A DNA stretch of 64,000 bases from Cherax quadricarinatus (GCF_038502225.1 NC_091325.1:28747959-28811958); one strand, 5' to 3'; counted from the first letter of the stretch, positions 28,378 through 40,592 are shown. A program made the numbers and translations. Notes: a model not told the origin generated them from the sequence alone.

Positions 28378-28948
28378 TGGGATAGTGATGAAGAAGTTTC
28401 TTGGCAAGTGGTTCAGCTATGTTATAGAAGCCACTATTCTGGTTGAAGTTGTCGGATATAGAAATAAGTGATGATTCCAGGATTCTTCGGTATTGAGTGT
28501 TGTCTTCTGTGGCGATAAGTCTTGAGTTTCTGTAGTTTATCAAGTGGTTGTGTGAATTACGGTGTTGTACACAGGCATTCCTTGTGTCGTCAGACCTGCT
28601 TGCGTATTGGTGTTCTGAAATACGTGTTTGGAGGTCCCTTGATGTTTCGCCCACGTATAATTTGTTGCAGTCATTACAAGGGATTATGTATACCCCTGCA
28701 GAGGGTGGAAGCTTGTCCTGTCTATCACTGGTAATGTCCTTGATGGTCGTGGTTGTGGCGGTAGATACTTGGAATGAGGTATTGGAAAAGATGTTGGAAA
28801 CGTGTTTGGCAATGGAGTTGGCGGGGAGGACTATGTATCTCTTCTCGGCAGTGTCTTCTCTGGGTGTGTTGAAGATGTTTAATGCCCGTCGTCTGCAGTC
28901 TCTGATGAAGTGACGAGGATAGTGGAGTTTAGAAAATTCTGAGTGCAC
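28373..28948 (-). pseudogene. Penelope GIY-YIG endonuclease domain
   Basis: This 191-residue frame is the C-terminal endonuclease of the Penelope protein. It shows SAGVYIIPCNDCNKLYVGET (the GIY and YIG equivalents), the downstream catalytic-region RISEHQ, and the conserved Glu region RRILESSLI. It ends in NIAEPLAKKLLHHYP. In an intact Penelope it is fused to RT. Here a frameshift near 28945 separates them, with a 20-bp overlap of the frames. The domain itself looks undamaged. Confidence 0.88.
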
Positions 28949-30425
28949 GCAGGAAGAAGCCTATAATTACACCACGTTTAGTTTTGGTGTCGTGGTGAGA
29001 GTAGAAGTGGAGAAGATCGTTTTGGTTGGTGGGTTTTCGATAGACTTTAAAACGAAGTTCGTGGTCAGCTTTGCAGAGCAGAACATCAAACAAAGGAAGA
29101 GTGTTGTTGACTTCTTCTTCAAGTGTGAACTGGATTGAAGGCTCGACCTGGTTGAGCTTGTCTTGGAGAGCTTGAACGTTGAAGCGTTTAGGAGTTATGA
29201 GGAGAATGTCGTCAACATAACGGAGCCAGGTGACATTCGAAGGAATAATGGTGGAGAAACGTTCGGCTTCTAGATGTTCCATGTATAGGTTCGCCAGGAC
29301 CGCACTGAGTGGCGAACCCATGGGTACTCCAAAAGTCTGCTGAAAGAGGTGATTTTCAAAAGAGAAACACGTAAAGGCAACACATAGTTCAACAAGGTCG
29401 ATGAACTCGCTGGCTGGAATGGGAAGATCAAATGAATCGTCAATTTTCCTGCGCAAGAGATCGATGGCTTGTGTAGTAGGTACTTTGGTGAATAGGGAAG
29501 TCACGTCAAGGCTGGAAAGTTCCTTGTTCCTGATGTTGATGTTGCGAATGCGATTGAGAAGATCACCTGAGTGTTTGAGATGTGCTGGACTGATAGTGCC
29601 CAAGAGTTTAGAGAGGTGTTTTGCGAGAATTCCTGAGAGCTGGTGGGGAGCACTGCCTATTCCCGAGGATATGGGCCTCAGTGGGATACCAGGCTTGTGA
29701 GTTTTTGGCAGGCCGTACATTCTGGCAGGTCTGGGGTTGCTGGGCATGGTGTGCAGAAGTTTCTTTCCTTGTTCTGAGCCCCTCAGAATGCGGCGAGTCC
29801 TTTGAAGAAAAGTTTTAGTAAGGTTGTCCACTTGGTTAGCTGTGAGAGGTTTGTAGGTATCTGGGTCATTAAGTAGATTGAGCATTTTGTTCCTGTAATC
29901 GTCAGTGTTCATGATAACAACACCACCTCCTTTATCAGCGGTGGTGACCCTGATGGTCGTGTCTTCTGCTAAACCTTTGAGTGCATTGATGTAACGTCGA
30001 GGTATGACTGGGGAGCTGCGTGTTGAGATGGCTGCTGAGATGATGCCTTGAAGATAGCCTTTTTGGAAGTCGGAGTCATTGTGTCTGTAGTTTTTGGCGA
30101 TGAAATTGAGGTCTTGTTTTGGTTTCGTAATTCCTGTTGCGAATTTGAGGCCTAAGCTGAGGGCTTCAGTTTCTGTGGTTGACAGTGGACGAGATGAAAG
30201 ATTTTGAATAATTTCAGGTCTTCCTAAACTTTTCCAATTACTATTATCGCAGAGTGTTTGTAGTTTCCTAGTAAATCTGATCTTCTGTTGAACATTCGCT
30301 GTGGTAACTCTGCTGCGGATGATTTCGGCTGTGCGTCTGTTCATGTTGCCCCGGAGTGTTGTGCCTAGTGTTCTGGCTTGGAGAAAAGCTTCCTTTGTAG
30401 CATTGTTTAAGTCATCTGCACACTC
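28929..30425 (-). pseudogene. Penelope reverse transcriptase domain
   Basis: The frame is open for 507 codons to 30452, but the first nine or so (MLSSVAISQ) come from the adjoining inverted fragment. True homology starts at about 30425. Penelope RT motifs include TTADKGGGVVIMN, RMYGLPKTHKPGIPLRPI, SLDVTSLFTKVP, FGVPMGSPLSAVLANLYME and WLRYVDDILLI with an intact YVDD. A single frameshift separates it from the GIY-YIG domain, and the N-terminus is truncated. Confidence 0.88.
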
Positions 30426-30571
30426 TTGACTTATCGCCACAGAAGACAACACTCAATACCGAAGAATCCTGGAATCATCACTTATTTCTACATCTGACAG
30501 CTTCAACCAGAATAGTGGCTTCTATAACATAGCTGAACCACTTGCCAAGAAACTTTTTCATCGCTATCCAA
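30424..30571 (+). pseudogene. Inverted Penelope GIY-YIG 3' fragment
   Basis: The plus strand here encodes the end of the same domain (EDNTQYRRILESSLI, NQNSGFYNIAEPLAKKL). It is joined head-on to the 5' truncation point of the minus-strand Penelope. Inverted partial copies next to a Penelope insertion are a known habit of these elements. Confidence 0.82.
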
Positions 30572-30708
30572 CCGTGCTCATTCCTTAAGTGGATGGGCCC
30601 TGGACCTAACAATTTTGGGTCAGTGGCATGTGCCGGTAGGGGGAATGAACCTGCCTCGCATGGGCCAGTAGGCCTGCTACAGTGTTCCTTCTTTCTTATG
30701 TTCTTATC
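30572..30708 (+). mobile_element. CR1 3' end fragment
   Basis: CCTCGCATGGGCCAGTAGGC, GTGTTCCTTC and TTCTTATGTTCTTAT match the 3' UTR and tail of CR1-1 (about 14010-14072). This is a 5'-truncated tail inserted after the inverted Penelope piece. Confidence 0.82.
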
Positions 30709-30710
30709 CC

Positions 30711-30935
30711 TACTATATAAAACTATAAGCTCTACACACCATATAAAACTTCAACCACTAAAACACTATATAAAATTATCCCCACTACACGCTATATAAA
30801 ACTTTTAGCATTGCACACTATATAAAACTATCTCTACACAATATGTAAAACTTTCACCTCTACACTCTGTTAAAATATCACCAATACACTTTATAAAACT
30901 ATTACAACTACTTTCTATAAAACTACTTTCAAGTG
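30711..30935 (+). repeat. Degenerate CACTATATAAAACT repeat
   Basis: Variants of CACTATATAAAACT recur about every 22-30 bp, eight or so times. There is no coding sequence. 30936-31025 is a short spacer. Confidence 0.7.
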
Positions 30936-31025
30936 AACTGAGGTAGGTAAGAGCGTTTAACTTGTAAATAACGGAAGGAACTCTTAACCTTAACCTATAA
31001 ATCTCAGTGTAAACAAAAAATGTGT

Positions 31026-31056
<31 letters not shown>
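31026..31056 (+). repeat. (AG)n microsatellite at LINE-B 5' junction
   Basis: A pure AG repeat ends exactly where LINE-B coding sequence begins. Confidence 0.9.
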
Positions 31057-32332
31057 GTCGAAAGCTGGCGCTTTCGACCGGGTGTGGCACCAGGGCCTCT
31101 TAGCAAAACTTCAAGCACTGGGAATTGCAGGCTCTACGCTATGTCTCCTCAGTGATTACCTTCATGGTAAATCTCTAAGTGTAGTCCTCTATGGAACGGA
31201 ATCAGCAAGGCATCCTATTGGGGCAAGCGTTCCACAAGGAAGCGTGCTGGGTCCATTGTTATGGAATGTCTACTTCAACGACCTTCTTCATCTCATCCCA
31301 GAATCACATGCATATGCAGACGACTGTACACTGACATTCACTTGTCCAAGAGAAGAAATGCCAGCTGCTCTAAGCTACATCAATCACCAGCTGAGAGCTA
31401 TATCAGCTTGGGGAAATAGATGGCAAGTAACATTTGCACCTGAGAAAACGCAAATGATGATCGTCTCTAGGCACCATGATGGTAATGCTGGTGCAGTAGT
31501 AAGGATGAATGGGAGGATGTTGGCACCTGGAGAAGAAGTTGATATCCTTGGGGTGAAATTTGACTCCAAACTAACCATGAAGAACCATGTTGTAAATCTT
31601 GCAAACAAGGCAGCCAGGAAGCTTACAGCACTTCGCCGTATCTCGCATCTGCTTGACAGTAGGGGTTGCAAGATTCTGTACGAGGCACAAGTACGCTCAC
31701 ACCTTGAGTATGCTCCACTTTCTTGGTTTGCCTGCCCCCCCTCTCATCTGCGACTGCTTGACAGAGTAGAGAACAGAGCAAGACGTCTCATCTCTCGCCT
31801 GGACCCATCCTGGATAGATCTGTCATTTCAGCAGAGCCTTCAACATAGGAGGGATGTGGGTGGCCTTACTGTTATGTACAAGGCCAATATTGTCAAAATA
31901 CCACACTTGGATCCACTTCGAGGACAGCGTGAAACAAGTTTTTATGCCACAAGACGGGCAGAAAGCAGCAACTTCACTCTGGCTGTACCCTTCTCCAGAC
32001 CATCACTCCATCTGAGATCATACATACCCAGGACGACTCGAGTATGGAACACATTCGTACAGCATAATGATGTCAACGAGATAAAGTCAGTTGATCAAAT
32101 GAAAATGCTGGCCCACAGATGGCTCCAACTTCATCCTGTTTCCTACTTGTATGTCTCATAACAATAAAAATGCTTTCAAATGAGCTGATGTAGGTAACAG
32201 CTCTTAGCTTGCCAATAAAGTTAGGAATCCTTAACCTGTAATATAGCTGTCAATAAAGCTAGGGATCCTTAACCTTGTCAAACCCTGTGTAAAAAAAAAC
32301 AAAAAAAAAAAAAAACAAAAAAAAAAAAAAAA
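31057..32332 (+). pseudogene. LINE-B reverse transcriptase, 5'-truncated, with poly-A tail
   Basis: This is the longest LINE-B copy. It is open from the truncation point to the stop at 32161, about 368 codons, with no internal stop. It starts in the RT at AFDRVWHQGLLAKLQALGI, followed by SVPQGSVLGPLLWNVYFNDLL, HAYADDCTLTF and KTQMMIVSR. The C-terminal domain ends in RWLQLHPVSYLYVS. The ATG at 31022 lies in the microsatellite and is not a real start. The 3' UTR contains AATAAAAATGC and ends in an A-rich tail at 32291-32332 followed by GAGAGA. A Jockey/R1-like placement is inferred from motif style. The intact frame suggests a recent insertion. Confidence 0.85.
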
Positions 32333-32811
32333 GAGAGAGAAAGGATCTACAAAGTTATCTTCAGTGTTGATCAGAAGTTATGTTTGTCAGGGCTCGGAAT
32401 CGCGAGCCAAAAATAATAAACACTTAGGCTATTTTTAACACTTTCATTATTCCATCAATTAAATGTTAAAATCAACAAGAAAAATAAGTAACATTTAAAA
32501 GAATTGCAAACAAACATATTAGGAAAAACTGCAGATATTGGGAGGTGTAGAGACAGTGGCTGTGATGGACACGTGTGAGACTATATAAAGTTATCGTTCC
32601 TTTATACACTTTGTACAAGACAATATTTATGAATACTACAGTGATAACTCCAGAAAACACTTTCCTCATGTGGCAAAACTCGCAAACACCGTCACTCGCG
32701 TAAAAAATGTAAATTTACATCTAGTTACAATGCTTGGATTGCAACCTATTTGCGTTTTGTGTCTTGCTTCCATTGAGCCTTTCCATCTTGTCCTCCAGAA
32801 TGCGACCCACA
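32333..32811. other. Spacer with no recognised feature
   Basis: A/T-rich sequence contains one short GC palindrome-like segment (GCTCGGAATCGCGAGCC near 32392). No ORF with recognisable content is seen. Confidence 0.5.
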
Positions 32812-35800
32812 CCAGTCGACTAACACCCATGTAGCTACTTAATGCTAGGTGAACAAGACCAGCAGGTATAAGATGACTAATACCTAGGAAGCTACATACT
32901 GCTAGGTGAACAAGAGCAGCAGGTATAAGATGACTAACACCCAGATAGCTACTTACTGCTAGGTGAACAGGGACAACAGGTATAAGGTGACATACACCCA
33001 AGTAGTTACTTACAGCTAGGTTAACAGGGACAGCAGATATAAGTCAACTAACACCCATGTAGCTACTTACTGCAAAGTCAACATAGACAACAGATATAAG
33101 TCGACTAACACCCAGGTAGCTACTTACTGCTAGGTCATCAGGGACAGCAGATATAAGTCAACTAACACCCATGTAGCTACTTACTGCAAAGTCAACATAG
33201 ACAACAGATATAAGTCGACTAACACCCAGGTAGCTACTTACTGCTAGGTCATCAGGGACAGCAGATATAAGGCGAATAACACCAAGGTACCTACCTACTG
33301 TTAAGTCAACAGGGACAGCAGATATAAGTCGACTAACACTCAGGTAGCTACTTACTGCTAAGTCACCAAAGACAGCAGATATAAGTCGACTAACACACAG
33401 GTAGCTACTTACTGCTAGGTCATCAGGGACAGCAGATATAAGGCGAATAACACCAAGGTACCTACCTACTGTTAAGTCAACAGGGACAGCAGATATAAGT
33501 CGACTAACACACAGGTAGCTACTTACTGCTAAGTCAACAGGGATAGCAGATATAAGTCGAATAACACATAGGTAGCTACTTACCGATAGGTCAACAGCGA
33601 CAGCAGATGTAAGTCGACTAACACCCAGGTAGTTACTTACTGCTAGGTCAACAGGAACAGCAGGTATAAGATGACTAACACCCAGGTAGCCACTTACTGT
33701 TAAGTCAACAGGGGCAGCAGGTATAAGATGACTAACACCCAGGTAGCTACTTACTGTTAAGTCAACAGGGGCAGCAGGTATAAAATGACTAACACCCAGG
33801 TAGCTACTTACTGTAAAGTCAACAGGGGCAGCAGGTATAAAATGACTAACACCCAGGTAGCTACTTACTGTTAAGTCAACAGGGGCAGCAGGTATAAAAT
33901 GACAAACACCCAGGTAGCTACTTACTCCTAGGTCAACAGGGACAGCAGGTGTAAGATGGGTAACACCCAAGTAGCTACTTACTGCTAGGTCAACAGTGAC
34001 AGCAGGTATAAGATGACTAACACCCAGGTAGCTACTTACTGCTAGGTCAACAGTGACAGCAGGTATAAGATGACTAACACCCAAGTAGCTACTTACTGCT
34101 AGGTCAACAGTGACAGCAGGTATAAGATGACTAAAACCCAGGTAGCTACTTACTGTTAAGTCAACAGGGGCAGCAGGTATAAAATGACTAACACCCAGGT
34201 AGTTACTTACTCCTAGGACAACAGGGACAGCAGGAGTAAGATGACTAACACCCAAGTAGCTACTTACTGCTAGGTCAACAGGGACAGCATGTATAAGATA
34301 ACTAACACCCAGGTAGCTACTTACTGCTAAGTCAACAGTGACAGCAGGTATAAGATGACTAACACCCAAGTAGCTACTTACTGCTAGGTCAACAGTGACA
34401 GCAGGTATAAGATGACTAACACCCAGGTAGCTACTTACTGCTAGGTCAACAGGGACAGCAGGTATAAGATGACTAACACCCAGGTAGCTACTTACTGCTA
34501 GGTCAGCTGTGACAGCAGGTATAAGATGACTAACACCCAAGCAGCTACTTACTGCTAGATCAACAGTGACAGCAGGTATTAGATAACTAACACCCAGGTA
34601 GCTACTTACTGCTAGGTCAACAATGACAGCAGGTATAAGATGACTAACACCCAAGTAACTACTTACTGCTAGGTCAACAGTGACAGCAGGTATAAGATGA
34701 CTAACACCCAGGTAGCTACTTACTGCTAGGTCAACAGTGACAGCAGGTATAAGATGACTAACACCCAATTAGCTACTTACTGCTAGGTCAACAGTAACAG
34801 CAGGTATAAGATGACTAACACCCAGGTAGCTACTTACTGCTAGGTCAACAGGGACAGCAGGTATAAGATGACTAACACCCAGGTAGCTACTTACTGCTAG
34901 GTCAGCTGTGACAGCAGGTATAAGATGACTAACACCCAAGCAGCTACTTACTGCTAGATCAACAGTGACAGCAGGTATTAGATAACTAACACCCAGGTAG
35001 CTACTTACTGCTAGGTCAACAGTGACAGCAGGTATAAGATGACTAACACCCAAGTAGCTACTTACTGCTAGGTCAACAGTGACAGCAGGTATAAGATGAC
35101 TAACACCCAGGTAGCTACTTACTGCTAGGTCAACAGTGACAGCAGGTATAAGATGACTAACACCCAGGTAGCTACTTACTGCTAGGTCAACAGTGACAGC
35201 AGGTATAAGATGACTAACACCCAGGTAGCTACTTACTGCTAGGTCAACAGTGACAGCAGGTATAAGATGGCTAACACCCAGGTAGCTACTTACTGCTAGG
35301 TCAACAGGGACAGCAGGTATAAGATGACTAACACCCAAGTAACTACTTACTGCTAGGTCAACAGTGACAGCAGGTATAAGATGACTAACACCCAGGTAGC
35401 TACTTACTGCTAGGTCAACAGTGACAGCAGGTATAAGATGACTAACACCCAATTAGCTACTTACTGCTAGGTCAACAGTAACAGCAGGTAAAAGATGACT
35501 AACACCCAGGTAGCTACTTACTGCTAGGTCAACAGGGACAGCAGGTATAAGATGACTAACACCCAGGTAGCTACTTACTGCTAGGTCAGCTGTGACAGCA
35601 GGTATAAGATGACTAACACCCAAGCAGCTACTTACTGCTAGATCAACAGTGACAGCAGGTATTAGATAACTAACACCCAGGTAGCTACTTACTGCTAGGT
35701 CAACAGTGACAGCAGGTATAAGATGACTAACACCCAAGTAGCTACTTACTGCTAGGTCAACAGTGACAGCAGGTATAAGATGACTAACACCCAGGTAGCT

Positions 35801-37139
35801 ACTTACTGCTAGGTCAACAGTGACAGCAGGTATAAGATGACTAACACCCAGGTAGCTACTTACTGCTAGGTCAACAGTGACAGCAGGTATAAGATGACTA
35901 ACACCCAGGTAGCTACTTACTGCTAGGTCAACAGTGACAGCAGGTATAAGATGGCTAACACCCAGGTAGCTACTTACTGCTAGGTCAACAGGGACAGCAG
36001 GTTTAAGATAACTAACACCCAGGTAGCTACTTACTGCTAGGTGAACAAGGACAGCAGGTATAAGATAACTAACACCCAGGTAGCTACTTACTGCTAGGTG
36101 AACAGTGACAGCAGGTATAAGATAACTAACACCCAGGTAGCTACTTACTGCTAGGTCAACAGTGACAGCAGGTATAAGATGACTAACACCCAGGTAGCTA
36201 CTTACTGCTAGGTGAACAGGGACAGCAGGTATAATATAACTAACACCCAGGTAGCTACTTACTGCTAGGTGAACAGGGACAGCATGTATAAGATAACTAA
36301 CACCCAGGTAGCTACTTACTGCTAGGTGAACAGTGACAGCAGGTATAAGATAACTAACACCCAGATAGCTACTTACTGCTAGGTCAACAGTGACAGCAGG
36401 TATAAGATGACTAACACCCAGGTAGCTACTTACTGCTAGGTCAACAGTGACAGCAGGTATAAGATGGCTAACACCCAGGTAGCTACTTACTGCTAGGTCA
36501 ACAGTGACAGCAGGTATAAGATAACTAACACCCAGGTAGCTACTTACTGCTAGGTGAACAGGGACAGCAGGTATAAGATAACTAACACTCATGTAGCTAC
36601 TTATTGCTAGGTGAACAGGGACAGCAGGTATAAGATAATTAACACCCAGGTAGCTACTTACTGCTAGGTCAACAGTGACAGAAGGTATAAGATAACTAAC
36701 ACCCAGGTAGCTACTTACTGCTAGGTCAACAGTGACAGCCGGTATAAGATGGCTAACACCCAGGTAGCTACTTACTGCTAGGTCAACAGTGACAGCAGGT
36801 ATAAGATAACTAACACCCAGGTAGCTACTTACTGCTAGGTCAACAGGGACAGCAGGTATAAGATAACTAACACCCAGGTAGCTACTTACTGCTAGGTCAA
36901 CAGGGACAGCAGGTGTAAGATGACTAACACCCAGGTAGCTACTTACTGCTAGGTCAACAGTGACAGCAGGTATAAGATAACTAACACCCAGGTAGCTACT
37001 TACTGCTAGGTCAACAGGGACAGCAGGTATAAGATGACTAACACCCAGGTAGCTACTTACTGCTAGGTCAACAGGGACAGCAGGTGTAAGATGACTAACA
37101 CCCAGGTAGCTACTTACTGCTAGGTCAACGGTGACAGCA
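32812..37139 (-). repeat. 57-bp minisatellite array, about 76 units
   Basis: The unit contains CTAACACCCAGGTAGCTACT, TACTGCTAGGTCAACAGTG and ACAGCAGGTATAAGATGA. The period is 57 bp, or 19 codons, so one minus-strand frame stays open over hundreds of codons (peptide unit LGVSHLIPAVTVDLAVSSY). The left end (32812-33660) is more divergent. The middle (about 34490-35900) shows higher-order duplications. The frame lacks a promoter, signal or domain and is most simply a consequence of the period. Confidence 0.95.
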
Positions 37140-37636
37140 ATATAATAAAATTTGCTCAGTATTTTCAGCCAAGTCGGGGACGATTATGTAGTGACATCTG
37201 TCATCATTTTTTTTTATTTAGGGGGAGGGGGTAAGGGCAACTGTTTTAGAAAATTTTTACTTAATCAGACGGTGAAAATATATATATTATTGCTTCTGAA
37301 ATCATCTGAAAATCGATTTGCCATTGATTTATTACTTCCAGGATCCAAAATACATTTACCATTGCCAATATGTGTTTCCTTTTGAAAATTGTGTTGCCAA
37401 ATCACATTATTCTTTTTATTACTATTCCTTTGACGACTTTCATCGAATTCTTATTTATATTTACTATACTAAGAATATTAAAAAATGGATGAAATCAGAT
37501 AAACAAAAAAAAAAAAAAAAAAAAAAAAAAAACAGAGGACATAAAGGCACTTTGTTTTTTATTTTCTGTTGGATAGGAAAAGCCACTGAATCTTGAGCCT
37601 CGGTAATATATGTCCCAGCAACTCAATATGTGTTTT
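37140..37636. other. Spacer with poly-A, no recognised feature
   Basis: A/T-rich sequence has T-runs near 37207, a G-run near 37222 and an A-run at 37503-37532. The A-run could be the tail of an unrecognised retroelement, but nothing upstream supports this. Confidence 0.45.
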
Positions 37637-38095
37637 TCAGAAGAACACTAACAACCATTTAATCAACTACAGAAACTCAAGACTTGTCGCCAGAGAAAAC
37701 AATACTCAATACTGAAGAATCCTGGAATCATCATTTATGTGTACTTCCAATATCTTCAACCAGAACAACGGCTTCTATAACATAGCTGAACCCCTCGCCA
37801 AGAAACTTCTTCATCACTATCCTACATAAGAACATAAGAATCGAGGAACATTGAAGAAGATCCACTCATGTACTTATCCAGTCTCTTTTAAAAGGTACCC
37901 AAGTTTTCAGACTTCCTCACTCCACTCTGAAGATTGTCACATGCAGCTTTCTCTACCTGACCTAGCATTCCCATCCTATATATAGTCACGTATGTTCCAT
38001 CCAGGTAGATCTGTTTGTGACTTGATAAATCCCTCTGTGTGGGAGAAAGGTTGTCAATAAAGGATCACATTATATTGCTTAAGTGTTTATATTTT
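37637..38095 (+). mobile_element. Penelope 3' end fragment (plus)
   Basis: It begins in the GIY-YIG domain (encoding NHLINYRNSRL, NGFYNIAEPLAKKLLHHYPT) with stop TAA at about 37826. The 3' UTR holds the same antisense CR1-tail-like segment as the 28-kb copy (CATAAGAACATAAGAA, AGGTACCCAAG). It ends in a hairpin TCCC-TCTGT-GTGGGA, GAAAGG and GTCAATAAAGGATCACATT. The hammerhead core position reads CTTGATA. The copy is clearly diverged from the 28-kb one. Confidence 0.82.
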
Positions 38096-38097
38096 TT

Positions 38098-38121
38098 TTT
38101 TAACCTTGTCAAACCCTGTGT

Positions 38122-38208
<87 letters not shown>
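38098..38208 (+). repeat. LINE-B 3' tip followed by (AG)n
   Basis: TTAACCTTGTCAAACCCTG plus TGTAAA is the last 25 or so bases of the LINE-B 3' UTR. It runs directly into about 85 bp of AG repeat with one C interruption. Confidence 0.8.
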
Positions 38209-38385
38209 ATTATTGGAACAAAATGCAACGAATGTCATACTGTCGTTCAACTAACGATGAATATCGCTATCATATTCTTTGTCAGAATGAATGATCAATT
38301 ATAATATAATTCCCACTTGTATATTTAATATCAGGTCTTTAACTAAAATACAGTAGATTAACATTATATACAGAAATCTACAACT
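38209..38385. other. Spacer
   Basis: A/T-rich, with no feature recognised. Confidence 0.5.
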
Positions 38386-38771
38386 CAAGCACCAATCATC
38401 GCTTTTGTTACAACAGTAAGTGTGCTAACACCAATCGTCACCTTTGTTACAACGCTATGTGTGCGAGCACCAATCATCACCTTTGTTACAATGCTAAGTG
38501 TGCGAACACCAATCAGCACCTTTGTTACAGCACTAAGTGTGGGAACACCAATTATAGCCTTTGTTACAACGCTAAGTGTGGGAACACTAATCATCACCTT
38601 TGTTACAACACGAAGTGTGGGAACACCAATCATCACCTTTGTTACAACGCTAAATGTGCTAACACCAATCATCGCCTTTGTTACAACACTAAGTGTGCAA
38701 ACACCAATCATCACCTTTGTTACAACACTAAGTGTGCAAACACCAATCATCGCCTTTGTTACAACGCTAAG
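38386..38771 (+). repeat. 39-bp minisatellite, left segment (about 10 units)
   Basis: The unit holds AACACCAATCATCACCTTTG, TTACAACACTAAGTGTGGG. The period of 39 bp is 13 codons, which makes several frames open on both strands (for example MIGVPTLSVVTKV on minus). It is cut at CTAAG (38767-38771) by BEL-2 and continues at 53664. Confidence 0.93.
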
Positions 38772-39802
38772 TGTGGAGAAATTTTCTCCAGGAGGGGGGT
38801 ATCAGCCCCCTTCAGCCCCTTACAGCCCCTTTCAGCCCTGAGGGGCCCAGCCCTCTCTGAAGGGACAAGCATCTTGTTTACTGCTACAGCAAGTAATTGA
38901 TCCCAGATGCAGTACGAGTATGCGACGTGAGCGACCAACGCTCCTTGCAGTCCAGTGTTGCAAAGTGTAGTTTAATAAAAGACAGTCCATTTCTTACCTT
39001 AGCAGGACAATTAAGGAAAATCCTGCTCCCACTTTATTACCATGGTAAAGATAGTGTACATTGCTGTCTATGCTTAGGACAGCAAGATTCAAGCATTCTG
39101 CTTTGCTTCATGGAGGAAGTGGCAAGGAAGCAAAAGGTACTAGGTCAGCTTTTCCTTTATATGAGGGGCAGTGATGGCGTGGGGCGTTATGACGTCTTCA
39201 GATTACTTTTGACTCTACTGAGAGTGACACTGATGCCAGGATAACCAACAAAGAGCGATCTGTGCGTTAGTGTGAACAAAGTGTCTCACAAAACACGATA
39301 AACACTTACAGAGAAGTGTGATCAACTTCTTAGTGATAATGTGTGAACAATTATTGATGAACAGTGTAACAAGTGTTGCGATCCAACAGAGTGTAGTGCG
39401 ACATTCTTCAATCAACTCAACGGATATCTGGGCATAATTACGGGTCAAATACATATACCCAGGTAAGTGTTCTAACTCATGATGTACTACTATTGACTGC
39501 GTAGTTGAGTATAAAGTCATGAGTTAGTCACTTATCATAAACACTGGTGATATGCGGACCTTTGAGCCCTCACACGTAAGTTTGTCAGCAATCAGTGAAT
39601 GAAATATGTTGACATAACACCCCCTAGGGGTAATTTATTGTTTACATAATATGATCTATTACAGCCCGTTGAGAGTTGATCATGACAACAATTCAAGACC
39701 TCGTCTGCAGGGGCAGCTGTGTAGACGATTTGCTGTCTTTTATCAGCTAAGTATTCCCTATATTTAAAATTATATCTTAGTTGGTAATCCCATTTCTCAA
39801 CA
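38772..39802 (+). repeat. 5' LTR of BEL-2
   Basis: It starts TGTGGAGAAATTTTCTCC (tip hairpin) and ends CCCATTTCTCAACA. The ends form an imperfect inverted repeat. Two small plus and minus ORFs inside are shared with the 3' LTR and are not genes. Confidence 0.9.
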
Positions 39803-39805
39803 TTT

Positions 39806-39823
39806 TGGTCCTTCAAACCTGAT
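39806..39823 (+). other. Candidate tRNA primer-binding site (BEL-2)
   Basis: TGGTCCTTCAAACC begins 4 bp after the LTR. It shares TGGTCCTTC with BEL-1, suggesting the same or a related primer tRNA. Confidence 0.55.
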
Positions 39824-40592
39824 AAAGGCCACACTGTGGTCCAAATATGTTGTACTACAGTGTACAAATAACCTACGAGCCAAGGTCCTTCGGAAAAAGC
39901 TGTAAAACTAGTGTTTTACGATATAATCAGTATATATGAGTTCCTCCAGACTCAATCACAGAGAATGGGCAGCCAAAAGAAAACGGGAGCTCACCCAGCA
40001 TTCACCCAAAGAAAACGGGAGCTGGGTGACTCACCCAACAAGAAAACGGGGGATGGCACCCGGCATCCACTGCTCCAAGCTCGAGAAGCGCTGACGACAA
40101 CAACCCAACTGATGTTCAGTTTGTCTGAGTGTATATACAAATAGTGTTTATAATGTTTATAGACAGAGATTAAGAGACAAGATTGTGTTAAAGTTTGTTT
40201 CTTATAGATATACCTGTTATATTAAAGGTAACTATATATAAAAATTTAAACTTTATATATATTAACAGTGACATTTATATATGTGTAAGTAATATTCATG
40301 TGTGATTTACAGTTATACAGTGACATTTATAGTGTATAGTGAATGAAGTGTATAACATCGTTATTGACGATTAATCATCGTTGTCAGGCTGACACAGCAA
40401 ACTCAAGCCATAAACACCAGCCACATGTACTCTGTACCCTTCATGGTCATTGACCCTGAGGTTAAGCTTAGTGGGTCAGTAGTGTCTGACTGATTACTGC
40501 TGACTTAAGCATAACAAAACTCAGCTGTATAGCAGAACAGTGTTTTTTAAACACTCTAAGTGTGGTGCTAGAATTTTCAATGTACCATTAAA
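39824..40592 (+). other. BEL-2 untranslated leader
   Basis: About 770 bp lies between the primer site and the gag ATG, containing three imperfect AAGAAAACGGGAG repeats (39977-40050). No ORF of note is present. Confidence 0.6.

Larger units (their letters stand above)
28108..30425 (-). mobile_element. Penelope-like element with GIY-YIG endonuclease (minus)
   Basis: The minus strand carries an RT ORF (30425-28929), a GIY-YIG endonuclease ORF (28948-28373), and a 3' UTR with a hammerhead-like hairpin at its end (28134-28183). The left boundary is set where the LINE endonuclease frame stops and the TGCATAT/TAAGTGT-type end found in the other copies begins. The 5' end joins an inverted Penelope 3' fragment. 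The N-terminal domain is short compared with complete Penelope proteins of roughly 800 residues. Confidence 0.88.

Noticed and set aside
28929..30452. A full-length Penelope RT protein starting at MLSSVAISQ
   Set aside because: The first residues come from an inverted adjacent fragment, so the apparent start is an artefact of the junction.
31058..31081. Palindrome GGTCGAAAGC...GCTTTCGACC at the LINE-B 5' junction
   Set aside because: It falls in the coding sequence for AGAFDRV at the truncation point. It is probably a chance or junction-created palindrome.
33158..36592. Minus-strand frames of 227-536 residues with a 19-residue repeat
   Set aside because: They are explained by the 57-bp period of the minisatellite. 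There is no conserved start, domain or flanking gene structure.
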